Assembly: GCF_001642475.1 (NCBI RefSeq)
Contig: NW_019173967.1
Location: 124,001 to 188,000 of the forward strand
Direction: 5' to 3'
DNA from: Fonsecaea monophora
Lineage: Eukaryota > Ascomycota > Eurotiomycetes > Chaetothyriales > Herpotrichiellaceae
Length of the DNA: 64,000 nucleotides
Each line of letters starts with the position of its first letter. Position 1 is the first letter of the stretch. The position numbers and the translations under genes are program-made. This document shows positions 43,799-55,281 of this stretch, piece after piece. The notes beneath the pieces were generated by a model that worked only from the letters and a program-made list of their open reading frames with translations, searched no databases and was not told the origin of the DNA.

Positions 43799-46467
43799 AT
43801 GGACGCTGGTGATCCAGCGACTCCAACTGACGCCAGTCATCCTCCACAATCTCCTACGGAACAGACACCTCGCAAGCTTCCAGACGACCTGCCAACATCC
43901 CTAGATGACCGTCGTCCATTTTCCAGCTATGGCGAGGAAACCGAGTTATATGATGGATGGCAAGGCAAGCAGCCCTTACAGGTCTCGTGCTTCGCGGAGA
44001 TGAATACTTACAAGCGGTTGTTTTGGAATAGGCTCATCCCAGTATATCACGGCACCCACCCCTGCAAGAGCCCTGACATTCGACCTGCATCTGGATACCC
44101 CGGCCTACGATGATGAGGAGACATTCGCCCGCATACAGGACAGCGACTCGCGCCTGATGGAAATGGTGGCAGCTCAGGCGCATCACAGAGAGGATGGCAG
44201 TCCTGGACAGGATGAAGATGCCATCGCCATGGACGACAAGCTCTCGGACAGTGAGAAAAAGGAGATTCTACAGAAAAGCCTTAACATGGCAGCAAGTAAT
44301 GGAGACGTGGCTCGCATCCAGAAGCTGGTTGGAGGTAGGGCCAAGCAATATGTTGATGTCAACCAGCCAGATGAAGAGGGTACCGTGCCGCTAATATACG
44401 CGAGCTGTTTTGTGCGTGCTGCCCCACCAAAAGACTTGTTACTCGGACTGACGCGTGTCAGGGACATCATGAAGTTGTTGCCGCCCTTCTGAACGCTGGA
44501 GCTATCGTGGACAAGCAGGATCGAAACCAGTGGAGCGCATTGATGTGGGCAATGACCAACCGTCACAAGCAAATTGCCAAAATGCTGCTCGATCATGGAG
44601 CCGACCCTGACATCAAATCTTCGTCTGGTGGCACCGCGCTTGACTTCGTCCAACCCGGATCCGATTTCTCTCACTACCTGCATGAGAACGGCTATCATTT
44701 CGGGGCATCGAGCTTGGGAGATGACTTTTACAACTCGGGCTTCTCCCAGGATCGTTTCGAAGAAGAGATGGCCGAGAACGAGATGAAAAGAAGGATGTTG
44801 ATGCAAGAAAGCGCGGCTAATCTGGAGGTCGATTTATCCACGTTGGGATTTGATGAACAGCCAGAGGCAAGCCTACCTGACAAGGGCAAATGAAGTGTTT
44901 TGCTGACGTTTTCTAGTCGCCTACTGATCTTGAGGTGGACGAGGAAGAGTTCATCTGGGACCGTTGTGTTGGGGACCAGATGTTTGTGTTCCAAGCAGAT
45001 AAGCTGGATGCCATATTTGACCTGATCATTACCAATATGACGCCGCAACGATCCCCATCGCAAAAGCCCATACCGGCGAACCTCATCTTTCTCATGGCGC
45101 GTTATGCACACTATCACATGACGGCCTCACTTCTGGACGATGTTCTCACCCGAGCCATGGATCTCATCAACGACGTCATCGAACGCTGCCAGTGGGATAT
45201 GACCATGCTGGCTTTCTGGATATCTAACGCGACTTTGCTCCTCCATTACCTGAAGAAGGATGTAGGACTTGTGCAGGCCACATCCAAGTATCAGCTTGAG
45301 CTTGCGGAGCTGATCAACGAGACCTTTATCCTCATCATCAGGGATGCTGAGAGGAGAATGAACAAGGTTCTGGATGTTGCAATGTTGGACCACGAAACCA
45401 TACCTGGTTTGGACGACATTGCTTTCCAAGGAGAATGGAAGGTTTTCAAGTCCAAGCCTAAAACAAAGGACGAGCCCCCAGAGAAGCGATTTCGACCTCC
45501 CTCACCCAAGCGACGAGCACAAACGTCTCCGCGCAATATTACCTCACTGCTGTCTTCCACCTTGTTTGTGCTTGACTTATACGATGTTCACTCGGTCATC
45601 ACATCACAGATCCTGTCTCAGCTGCTGTATTGGATTGGTGCCGAGTTATTCAACCGGGTCATGACCACAAAGAAATATCTTTCGAGGACCAAGGCAATGC
45701 AAATTCGCATGAATGTGTCTGTCATCGAAGATTGGGCGAGGACCAACAACCGACAACCCGAACACTACGAGCACGGCTCCACGATCTCGACTGGAGAGAC
45801 CACGGTCGACGCTGCGCGACGACATCTGGCACCCATTATTCAACTGCTTCAGTGGCTTCAATGCTTCAGTTCGCTGGGCGAAGACCATGAATCCCTAGTC
45901 GGGACTTTGGTCCAACTCCAACGCCTCACCCCGACACAGCTGATCCATGCGGTCAAGAATTATCGAGCTGAAGTCGGGGAAAAGAGCCTGCCCAAGGCAC
46001 ACATGAAATTCCTGACTCAATTGCAGAGAGGTGAACAGTCGTTGATCAAAAGACCACTAACGCCCATGGTTGAGGCCACCGAGTCTGGTACGACGACGCC
46101 AGCAGGCCGGAATGGAACCCCAGCGCCGGCGCCAGTAAACAAAGAACCGAGCACGCCTCAGAAAGCGTCTGCGCCTTCGATATCCTCGCCAGTCGAGCAG
46201 GACACAGATCCACCAATGAATCGAAACGCGCTGACATTGGACCAGTCTCTCATGCTACCATTTTCACTCCCCACCTCGACAGATATGCTGATCAGTTATG
46301 GAGCGGGCATTGGCGGGACAAACAGGGAGCGAGCGAGGAAATATATCCCAACTGTTCCGGCAGAGGTCCTCAGCAAACTGAACCTGGATGGGGATGGTCG
46401 ACGGCGGGCAGGGAGCATCGGAACCATTGGTACTACAGCCCAGGGCTGGCGAAACAGCGCATTTTGA
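43799..46467 (+). CDS. Ankyrin-repeat protein with dilute (DIL) domain
   Basis: Exons 43799-43964, 44032-44411, 44462-44866 and 44917-46467 give 833 residues. Residues about 120-230 carry ankyrin repeats (VNQPDEEGTVPLIYASCFGHHEVVAALLNAG, and QWSALMWAMTNRHKQIAKMLLDHGADP). The C-terminal two thirds form a DIL domain as in class V myosin tails (YHMTASLLDDVLTRAMDLIND, then SQLLYWIGAELFNRVMTTK). Fungi have such myosin-free DIL/ankyrin proteins, probably cargo or membrane adaptors; the role is inferred. Introns one and three appear to use GC donors (GCAAGC) with AG acceptors. Intron three has no GT donor in the surrounding frame before a stop; intron one has an alternative GT donor at 43982 with acceptor 44042 that would change a few residues. 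Confidence 0.86.
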
Positions 46468-47854
46468 ACGAGATATTTCGCAGGTCTCCGGCATATTCAA
46501 CAACCTTTCCAACGCGACGGCCACAACCAAGTGGTGATGCACAGATTCGCACTTATAGGTGGTGACATGAAAGAAAGAATCTGGCCTGTTATTAGTTTTT
46601 GAGTTAAGAGTATTTATGTAAGAGTACTCGTACTCGCTGTGCTTGTCAACGATGTATCCACTGTATCAACTCAAGGCACATTACAAGCCCTCCTGGCCCT
46701 GTAGGGGATCAATCACCCACATGATTGCAAAGGCCAAAAACGATTGCGGGTATTGTCTGACATGGCAAATTTGTAACAATGCCACACATGCCTACGTACA
46801 TTGTTAGTTTCAAGCGCCACAAAGCTTGCGGCTCGTCGTCTCCCTGAGATTGATCGCTCGCCACTTTGCTCATGCTTCGCTCACCTTCTGCTTGCTAAGT
46901 GCTTCCTCTTGAGCGTTCCCTAAAAGGAAAAAAAGGAAGAAAGAAAAAGACAAGAACAATCAACGCAGATTCCAACTCGAATCCGAGATTCAGGTTTATT
47001 GAGTACAAAGTACATCGTACAGGCTCAGTCAAAGCTTACTCCTTAGGTCAAAGATGCCTACGGAGGATGTCGCAAGCACAATCTACCTACAAGTAGGCAC
47101 TGATGGTTGCTTTTGCAGGGAGATGGGGTTCGCTTCTCGGGTACCTACCGAGCTACCTAGTGCCTACAAAGGTACCTATGGAGTACCTAGCACGCTTACC
47201 TAGGTAAGTAGTTGAGTGTGTTCAAAGGATCAGAGGGGGGCAGGGCGGCACCCAGGTGGGGAAGCTCCCAACCAGGACCTGCTTGCTAATGCCTTTAACT
47301 CTCTTCATTTTACTCACATCGACCACTTTTCACATCTCGGTGCTCGCCCTGTGACGCTCCATCACCCTCAGGAAGAGTGAAGGGTGCCGACGTACCTCGG
47401 ACAAGTATTTCTCTGCCCTGACATAAATCCATCAGATCTCCGCGCTGACACTCAAACAGATTGGACTACCAGCCTGCTCCACTGAAACCAATGCTGCTGA
47501 TGATTGCAATTTCGCCAAAATCCAGCGCCATCCCACCAATGTCTCGAACCCTAGCGGCTCCGACAGCCATCCTCTCCAGATCGAGGGAAAGAATCTAATC
47601 ATGGCTTGTTCGCCAGATGCCGGCCATCCTTCTGTGGCGGCGATAAACAAGGACTAGGGCCTCTGTTTCTGAAACCTCCTCGTGGGCTGTCCGGCACCTG
47701 CACTTTGTCGAAAGCCCAGGACTGCCGTTTATCTGCGACAGTTCCCCTCCTCCCAAGCGAGCCCTATGATGGCCAACCTCGAGGGAAGATGCTTCTGATC
47801 GGTAACCGAAGCACGTCCTGCGATTTCGATACTCGACCCGTCGCTGTTCTCTAG
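46468..47854. other. Intergenic region with A-rich and CCTAGG-rich patches
   Basis: Purine-rich stretch at about 46920-46950 and many TACCTAG/CCTAGGTA words at 47140-47215. No gene is supported; a plus-strand frame at 47606-47854 ends exactly before the next ATG but has no motif. A missing first exon of the next gene could hide here. Confidence 0.4.
47140..47215. repeat. Degenerate TACCTAG/CTAGGTA repeat patch
   Basis: The words GTACCTAC, CTACCTAG, GGTACCTA, GTACCTAG and TACCTAGGTA recur within 75 bp. A smaller patch with the same words occurs at 19738-19795. It may be a simple repeat or relic of a small element. Confidence 0.45.
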
Positions 47855-48920
47855 ATGTTACAAGAAGACTTGTTTCATCATGGCCGGCGCGCAGCACAGA
47901 TGCGACCCCATCCTGACTTCACTGGCATTGCTGTACCAGTGACCTCGAGTTCAAGTCTGCCCTCTCCAACGACTGACACCTCGACAACGTCTGCTTCAAG
48001 TGCCATCACCGGAACAGTACCAGCCACAGCACCAGATATGGCGCCCCATGCTACCTTTCTTTACCCTACGGCGCCGCTGACCTTGAATAATATCGACGTG
48101 ATTCAAGTCAGCTATCAGGCTGTCTGGAAGAGTGTAAATTTGTCTATATTTTGTGAGATGAGTCCCGACTCAGACCAGTTCGCTATGGCCAATGTAAACC
48201 AGAGTAAGCTTGTGCAATACCGAGCATGACTGGGAGCGAAAACTGACTCTATTTGCAGTTGAGCCTAGTGGCACGTATGCTATTGCGCCTGTTCAAGCCG
48301 GAATGCAACTACCCCGATTTCCAACCTACTGCAACTTCTTGCTTTGCGATTCCCAGAACAAGACAGATTCTACGACTGCGGCTGGCTTCACAATGGTCAG
48401 CACCCAAGGCATCGCGACAACTTATGCTTTGGCCGCTACACGTGCAGCAACAACCTCAGCATCAACAACCGGTGGTTCCAGTACAGCATCGGGAGCTGCC
48501 AATATGCCCTCACCCAGTGCGTCTGCGGCTGCCGAAACGGCCGTGTCTTCGACCTCTCACTCTGCTGGTTTGGGCAGTGGCGCCAAAGCGGGTATCGCTA
48601 TCGGTGTAATTCTCGGCACTCTCGCCTTGATAGCCGTTATTTTCTTCTATTTGCGAATGAAAAGGCGAATGAACAAGTTGGAGAATATGGTTTCATTGAG
48701 GAGCACAGTGTCATCGTCAGTGGACCTCGCGCCGTCCGAGAAGGCTGCGGTTGAAAAGCCTACGACAGCATCACCAACTCCAGTCCCCTTATCCTCCCTG
48801 TCAAACAATGATGGGACAGGGGTTGCAATTTTCAAGATGGGGGACAATCATCGCAATTCAGAAGATTGGAGGCGCTTTTTCGGCAATGGGAAACCCCAGA
48901 AGCCCGTAACATCATCTTGA
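47855..48920 (+). CDS. Ser/Thr-rich single-pass membrane protein
   Basis: Exons 47855-48203 and 48259-48920 give 336 residues. A Ser/Thr-rich segment with many potential O-glycosylation sites is followed by one transmembrane helix (GIAIGVILGTLALIAVIFFYL) and a basic stop-transfer RMKRRMNK, then a Ser/Pro-rich cytosolic tail. This layout resembles fungal wall-stress sensors and other Mid2-like proteins. The N-terminus from the chosen ATG has no signal peptide, so a first exon may be missing and the true start may lie upstream. No catalytic motif. Function unassigned. Confidence 0.65.
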
Positions 48921-49520
48921 CATTTTTTTCCACCATGATGGACCGCAGGAACTTGAATGGACTAATTTACATGGTTTTAGCGACAAGACCGATACGAACC
49001 AGGCGTCTCTATTTTCATACTTACGAAATCAAAATTTTGTGGCCTTTGATGTTTTCCGGCCATCAAATACCACGCAGCCTTGTTCTACGTTTTCGGAATG
49101 GCACGTGACCTGCCGCAAGGCTTTGTGAACAACGACGGTGTCCTCTCTCAGCAGGATGAATACCATCACCGACAACCTTTTGATTGTGCTTCGATTTGAT
49201 TCCGGCTACTTTGTTCTCTTCTGCATGCGACGCCATGTTACATTCACCGTCCCATTCATTGTGTGCCGTTTCCGGCTATCATGATCTTTTTTGCTCTGTT
49301 CATTCATTGGCAAAACGCCCATTATTCGCCATGCTGCACCCATTCATACATGTCCGCAAACGTGCCGAACGATATTTGGCTTTCCCTTGCACAGCTCTCT
49401 CCAGTCCCCTTTGTCTCAGCATGTCGGTTTTCACTCTTATTCTCAACCCTCCTCATCCCCCCTGTCCCTTGCTAGTGTCTGTCAATTCGTTTCTGCAAAT
49501 CCCCAAGTTTACATTGCATC
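48921..49520. other. Intergenic region upstream of the ubiquitin protease
   Basis: Pyrimidine-rich leader (about 49390-49510) before the next ATG. No gene seen. Confidence 0.5.
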
Positions 49521-51419
49521 ATGGTGCAGACAAGGTCTCAAGCCAGGTCCGGGGCTGTTGCGCGCACCGGACAAGCTAACACCAGTACTGGGCACCAGAA
49601 CGTTGGAACGCAGACGCAAGCAGGGAGCAAGGCTTTAGCGAAAAATCAACCGCAAACGAAAGTCCCAGTCAAGAGTCACCCCAAAGCCAAGAATGCAGGG
49701 AAGATTGGGTCGAAACGCAAGGCTCCAGTAAGAACTCAAGCTCAACCCCAAACACCAGCGAGTAGTCCACCAAAGTCGAAGACGCCGGAAGACAGTGAGA
49801 ATAGAGCCCCAGCTGCTGCGAATGGCGTGGCCGGGCCGCGAGGGTCACCGTTGAATCCTCCTGCTGGAACCCCGAGAAATGGTCCGACTCCTAGCCCGAC
49901 ATCGGACGGACCCGAATTCAACAGTCCTCTAAGGGCGCCAACGGATGCCATCATCGCAGCCAGGTCAGAGGTGAAGTCACATGTAGGGGGAGGGTTCAAA
50001 AATCCAGGCCGTCTTTGCTATCGGAATGCCACCATCGTCATGCTACTGCACAGCAACAGATTCATGTCCTGGATTGAACACCGGCACATTCCCAATCTGA
50101 AGGCCGCTGGGTTGAGGATCAAACCTTACAGCAAACCTCTCATCGACGAATTGCTTGATGTGCCAGCTGGCGACGGGCAAACAGGCGACAAGACCACAGC
50201 AGCATTGCCCATCGACTACACCGATGTCCTGTGCGAACTGTTTGAATTGAGCAGAGCGTATTGGGATGACAGACAAGCTCAACCAGAGACTCTCAACATT
50301 GCAATGGGCTTCTTCTGGGATTACGCAACCAGCCCGCGCCGCGACAAGGAAATGAAAACAGAAACATATGCCCTGGAGGATCGGTTCACAACCAAAATGA
50401 GGGAAGCCGCAGAAGATCAGTGCGCCTCTGAGTTCCTGGGCTGGTTGATCACCCTCAGTATTGAGCAGCTCAAATACTTCACCGAGAAGAGGGTCAATCA
50501 GCGTGAGAACAGGTAAAGTCCTCCCCAAAAATCGAACTTGACGTATCTTGAATCAAGCTGACTGTAGAGAATAGACTGGACCAGGCGACCCTGGACAAGA
50601 TTGTGGGCTTGGGCCATGTCACAATATCAGAGCTATTGCAAATCACCCAAACACAACGCGCCCGGTGTATGCAGTGCGGTTCCATCCACAAAGTGAAGAC
50701 GCGATTCTCACGCCTCGATGAGCAGACAATACTGTCCCTCCAGTTACCCGCCACGGCCAACAGTCAAGTGCCAGTGACGTTGGAAGACTGCTTCACGAAA
50801 AACTCCGAGGATGACTTTGAGTGGCGTTGCAGCACCTGTAGCAACGGCACAACAGCATATAACCCAGACAATGGCAATGGAGCCAAGAAGAATATCTGGA
50901 GGAAGATCTACTCTCCTCCCGAGGTCTTGTTTCTGCAGCTGGCGCGCTTCAAGATTCGACTTGGGGAGGACGGTAGCGTGGAGCTGGACAGAGCAGGCAA
51001 CATCAAGTGGGGGAAGGACGCCAGCAAGGTGACGATCCCGGAGGAGCTGGACTTGACTCCATTCCTTGAGAGGCGAGGGGAGCCCGCCGACATCTCAGCC
51101 AAGTATCAGCTAGAAGGCATCGTCAGCCACTATGGTGGCAAAGACGAGGGCCACTATATCGCCTACGTCCACCGTGGAGACAGCTGGTACGTGTTTGACG
51201 ATTCCAGCGAGGTCCGAAAGATTTCTTTTCAAGTCATTCTCGACGGTTTTGATGGCTTCACGCCCTATGTGTTGCTGTACGAAAGGATCCCTGACGCCAA
51301 ACATGACGCCGCTGGCCGTGAACGCGAAACACTCTCCGTGAGCAGTACTGGTAATGCTAGTAGTGCTGCTGGCGGTGCTGGAGACAACGCCAGTGCGAGA
51401 GACACTAGCGGTGAGCCAG

Positions 51420-51464
<45 letters not shown>

Positions 51465-53326
51465 GCAACAACAACAACAGCAACAACAACAACAACAGCA
51501 ACAACAACGCCACTAATGAAGATGGCGGCAGCCCGAACAGAGATGGTCAAGCTCGTTCCAATGGCGCACACGATGTGTCCAAGTCTACAACCGCCCAGCT
51601 CAAGCTTGCCACAGCAAACGGCCAACGTCCAGGTCCAGGACAGTTATCCATCAACATCACGGCGGGTTTTGGCCGCTACAAGATCTTGCTCCCAACGCTC
51701 GTGCTGGAAAACTATGTGCCTGACTCCCACGGCAAGAATGACGCCTACGTCAAAGTGCGTCTGGAGGACTCCCTGGGCCAACGGACAGAGGTTGAAGGGA
51801 TTGGTTCGTTCGAGAGACCTGGCCCTGACAGCACTGGAGACGGCGAAGACGCCTCTTCTATCATGTTGAACCCAAATTTCGCGCCTGGACAGACGCCTGT
51901 TGCATCAGTGGAAATCATATCTGACGACCAACACCAACGCACCCCCCGGACACCATCCAACAGGTCTCTATTCAATGGGTCTTCGAGCGGTGACACTGAA
52001 TTGGACCCTGCGCTCCTGCCAGACGTCCCTGACCACAGTCCCAGCCAACACCGCCCTCGCCGGACCCACGGTGCTGGATCGGGCGAACGCCAGACCCGCA
52101 GTGATGGATCCTCGGGGGATTCCAAACGGTCGCCGTCATCCCTGGACAACGGCGCGCCGTTCCTCTACCAGACGCCGACCGTGCAAGCCAAGCTGCGCCA
52201 GATCTTCACCTACATGGAGAATTACTACGGGGACATGATCAAGCGGGACCTGCACGCGGGCGTCGTCCCCATCTACCAGGCCGAGATCGTGGCTCTCAAC
52301 GGCAAGATCGCAGAGTACGAGCGCTTGTTGGGGGAGAACGCCGACGACGCCGAGGAGCAGCTGTTCTACTGGAGGGCCCGCGAGGCCGGCTTGCTGGAGA
52401 CGCACCAGAAGCACCTGCTCTGGATCGCCGACTTGCAGGAGCAGAACCGCGCCCTCCGCGCACAGTACGCGTGGCAACATTACAACCCGACGGGACCTGG
52501 GGCCGGCCTCGGCATACGTGGCGTTGAGACAGTGCAGCCGGTGGTTCCAGAAACAGTGAGGACAGGAGCAAGAGAGAAGAGGTCCTTTGGTCAGATCAAC
52601 GAGAGTCACCAGGAGTTGGTTTTCGACGATCGTGCAGTGCCGCCCAGGACCCCGAAGCGAGTCAAGTTCAGTAACAACAGCAGCGTGGTTGGCCAAGTAG
52701 GAGACGCGACCCATTTGCAGGAAGATATCGACTACGACTCGCGTGAGCTAACCGAGTTGCACTACGACTCGGCTGGGGGCCGGCTCTATGACGATTCCGA
52801 GGACGACGGAGATGTTGTCAAGCCCGAGGAGTTGCATGATGTGTTTAGGCCGGAGCCAGAGCCTGAGGAGGACGAAGAAGAGGAGGATGATTACGAGGAG
52901 GATGACGACGATATCAAAGACACCCACCACCCCCTCAACCCCACGACCGTGAAAGAAGAAAGCCCTCTCCCGGACTATGAGGACATGGTCCCCGAGGACG
53001 AACGGTACGACGGCTTGACCGGAACGTCGCCCACGCCGTGGCTGTACCAGAAAATCTCCAGCGGGCGCCGGGTGCCCATGGTGCACCTGTTGCGCCGGTT
53101 CCCATCGACGCCCACGCGCGTGGTCGGGCCACGACAAGCCACGCCAGCAACGGCGGCACGGACGAGACCCAGTCCGCTCCAGATCCGACATAGTCCGGGC
53201 CAGGGCCGCGTGGACGGTCGCGTGCGCAGCAGTCCTCACCACTACCAGACGAGCAGACGTCGTGAGCGGAATACATGGTCGGTCGATTTCGACGAGGATG
53301 GCGTTCCGCGATATTACAGGGTGTGA
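49521..53326 (+). CDS. Ubiquitin carboxyl-terminal hydrolase (USP family), divergent
   Basis: Exons 49521-50512 and 50575-53326 give 1247 residues. A Lys/Gln/Pro-rich disordered start (about 1-155) precedes a USP domain. The Cys box is NPGRLCYRNAT with catalytic C166 and oxyanion N161; the usual GNTCYMNS is altered. The His box YGGKDEGHYIAYV puts the base at about H524, and WYVFDDSSEV supplies D539/D540. CMQC (about 362-365) and CSTC (about 416-419) form the zinc ribbon of the fingers. After the domain come a poly-Asn tract, a low-complexity stretch, a coiled-coil segment (GKIAEYERLLGENADDAEEQ) and an acidic tail. It likely removes ubiquitin from a nuclear or cytosolic substrate. Key residues are present, so activity is plausible. 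Confidence 0.84.
51421..51508 (+). repeat. (AAC)n microsatellite encoding poly-Asn
   Basis: About 29 codons, nearly all AAC, broken by three AGC (Ser) codons, inside the ubiquitin protease gene. It lies just after the catalytic domain in a disordered linker. Such tracts vary in length between strains, which would leave the frame intact because the unit is one codon. Confidence 0.9.
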
Positions 53327-55281
53327 GAACTGATGGAGTGAAGTGGCCGGCCGATGATGGTTGCCATGAATGGGATGGATGGGATAGAGGTGCAATGGGG
53401 ATAGACTGGATTGTCGCTGTTTATGTTGATGGACTTTTGCACAAGCACATGGCCTCTGAATTTTGTTCGTGCTTTTCGGCAACTCGTTACTCACCAAGGG
53501 TTGTCCTGCGTAGGTTGCACGGTTGATTCGTATAGTAGTAGTAATGTAGTTAATTAGATACCTCAGTCTTTTTTGACATAACAACGTGCCTTGATCATCT
53601 CCGAACCAGCTACCCTGGCCACCGTCTCCTTATTCCGTTAAGAAATACTCGAGGCGGTTTCTGTTCTCTTTTCCATAATCTCTCTTTCCCCGTCCGTGCC
53701 TCGCCCGACTGATGGGCAGAGACACCTAGAGTCCCAGGATATAGACATGGCTGACGTCTGGAGTCTGCTTTGCCCGTAAACCGGGAACTGGTGATTGAAG
53801 CAACGCCCAACAAATCACGGTCGGACTGGGACGAAGAACGGCGGACGAACCAATCAATGGTCACACTTCACAGAACAAAGAGAATTCAAGGCTGGCTGGT
53901 TCTGGGACCCTTGGGATAGTTCTGCAACCAGTAAGGCGTGGTCTGGAAAGACGCCCTTTTGAGTACACCCCTTCTGCAAACAGTTGCAAGCAGAATGGCT
54001 CCCATGCCAAAGACGACAGGGAGTTCCTGGGGTCATGGATAATCCAGACCCATTGTAGATATTGCCAGGACGATCCGTTTTCAGCTGGCTGCCTGAATGG
54101 CTTACAACTGTTCGCACTGGTCCCGGATTGATCAGAGCGCTCAGACCTCCACTTCCAAGGACATGGGAGTACCAAGTTGAGTCATTGGGCCTGCGGTAAC
54201 AAGTTCAATTTGCTCTTCCATGGCTGGTCAGGTGAAGGGTGTCCTTTTACCTTGTTGCCTTGCGCTTACGGCCTCGCATAAGTGAGCCTTAGGTCGGAGA
54301 TGGTTCCTCCCCAAATACTCGGTATGCAGGGCGTCGATATTTGTCACCCGGTGCCCACCAGCTTCTTCGGAAGGTGTGTTTAGCATGAGAATAGACGCGC
54401 CGGTGAGTCCTGGCGAGTCCAGAGTAGAAGCTGATTACGGCACAAGTATCCCTTTCCAGACCGACGCCCGATGTTACGCGGTTGCGGCTCAATGGTTTGA
54501 CGGCGTGGACGGCTTCGACTGATCCTTCGACTGATCCTTGATGGGTTACCGCATGATCTGCTTGATGGAGACAAAGCTGGACATCTTTGATTGGTCCTTC
54601 CCCGGCCTCGACGGTCATCTTCCACATGTGGTCAATGCATTAGCATACGACCCCGCAACGATAGGCCGATACCTTGTCGAATGCTTCCACACTAGGTGCT
54701 TGCGTGCTCGATCCGTTTGAAGGAGCTTGTCCATTTTTGGGGGGTCTATACGAACTTCCCGCCCATGTAACAGGGACGTCACCCAAGACACTGAAGAATA
54801 TCGACTTACCAGTATCCTGCAAGATCACCCTCTAGTCGATACGAATAAGAGCAACAAGAGTCTCAGCGGTCGATCCTCCGCTGTGCCACGTTACCACTAG
54901 TTGTCCACTCGTGCCCGTAACTAAGCCTTGCCGTGTATGCCGGACGCCTGATGGACGTCGAGGGGCCAAGAGGTTTGGGCCGGGCCTCGATAGAGACGCA
55001 CGGTCCGCAATGGTCTGAGCCGCAGTTCAATGTAAACTTGTAGCTTCTTTGATTCCTTTCCCCGCTCAGCTTGGATGACGCTGAATATCAAACATCAGCT
55101 GTGCTATGGTAACTCTCAGTCTTTGACAAGTCGCTTCACCACACGATACATATCCTGTAAATGATGTCTGGACAAGCAACTTCACAGTCTAAATCTCAGG
55201 CGTTAGTGAAGAAAGAGACGGGTTCACACAAAAGGCGTGGGTATGTGCGGAGCAACAAGGACCCTCTGAGAGCCAATATTA
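53327..55281. other. 2-kb intergenic region
   Basis: No gene is supported. Holds a 12-bp tandem duplication (CTTCGACTGATC twice) at 54513-54536. Minus-strand frames at 53861-54175 and 54289-54627 show no recognisable domain. Confidence 0.45.

Noticed and set aside
51265..51513. Poly-Leu minus-strand frame
   Set aside because: Antisense of the AAC microsatellite, not a membrane protein.
52136..53584. Long minus-strand frames opposite the ubiquitin protease C-terminus
   Set aside because: Low-complexity antisense of a GC-rich coding region; no domains.
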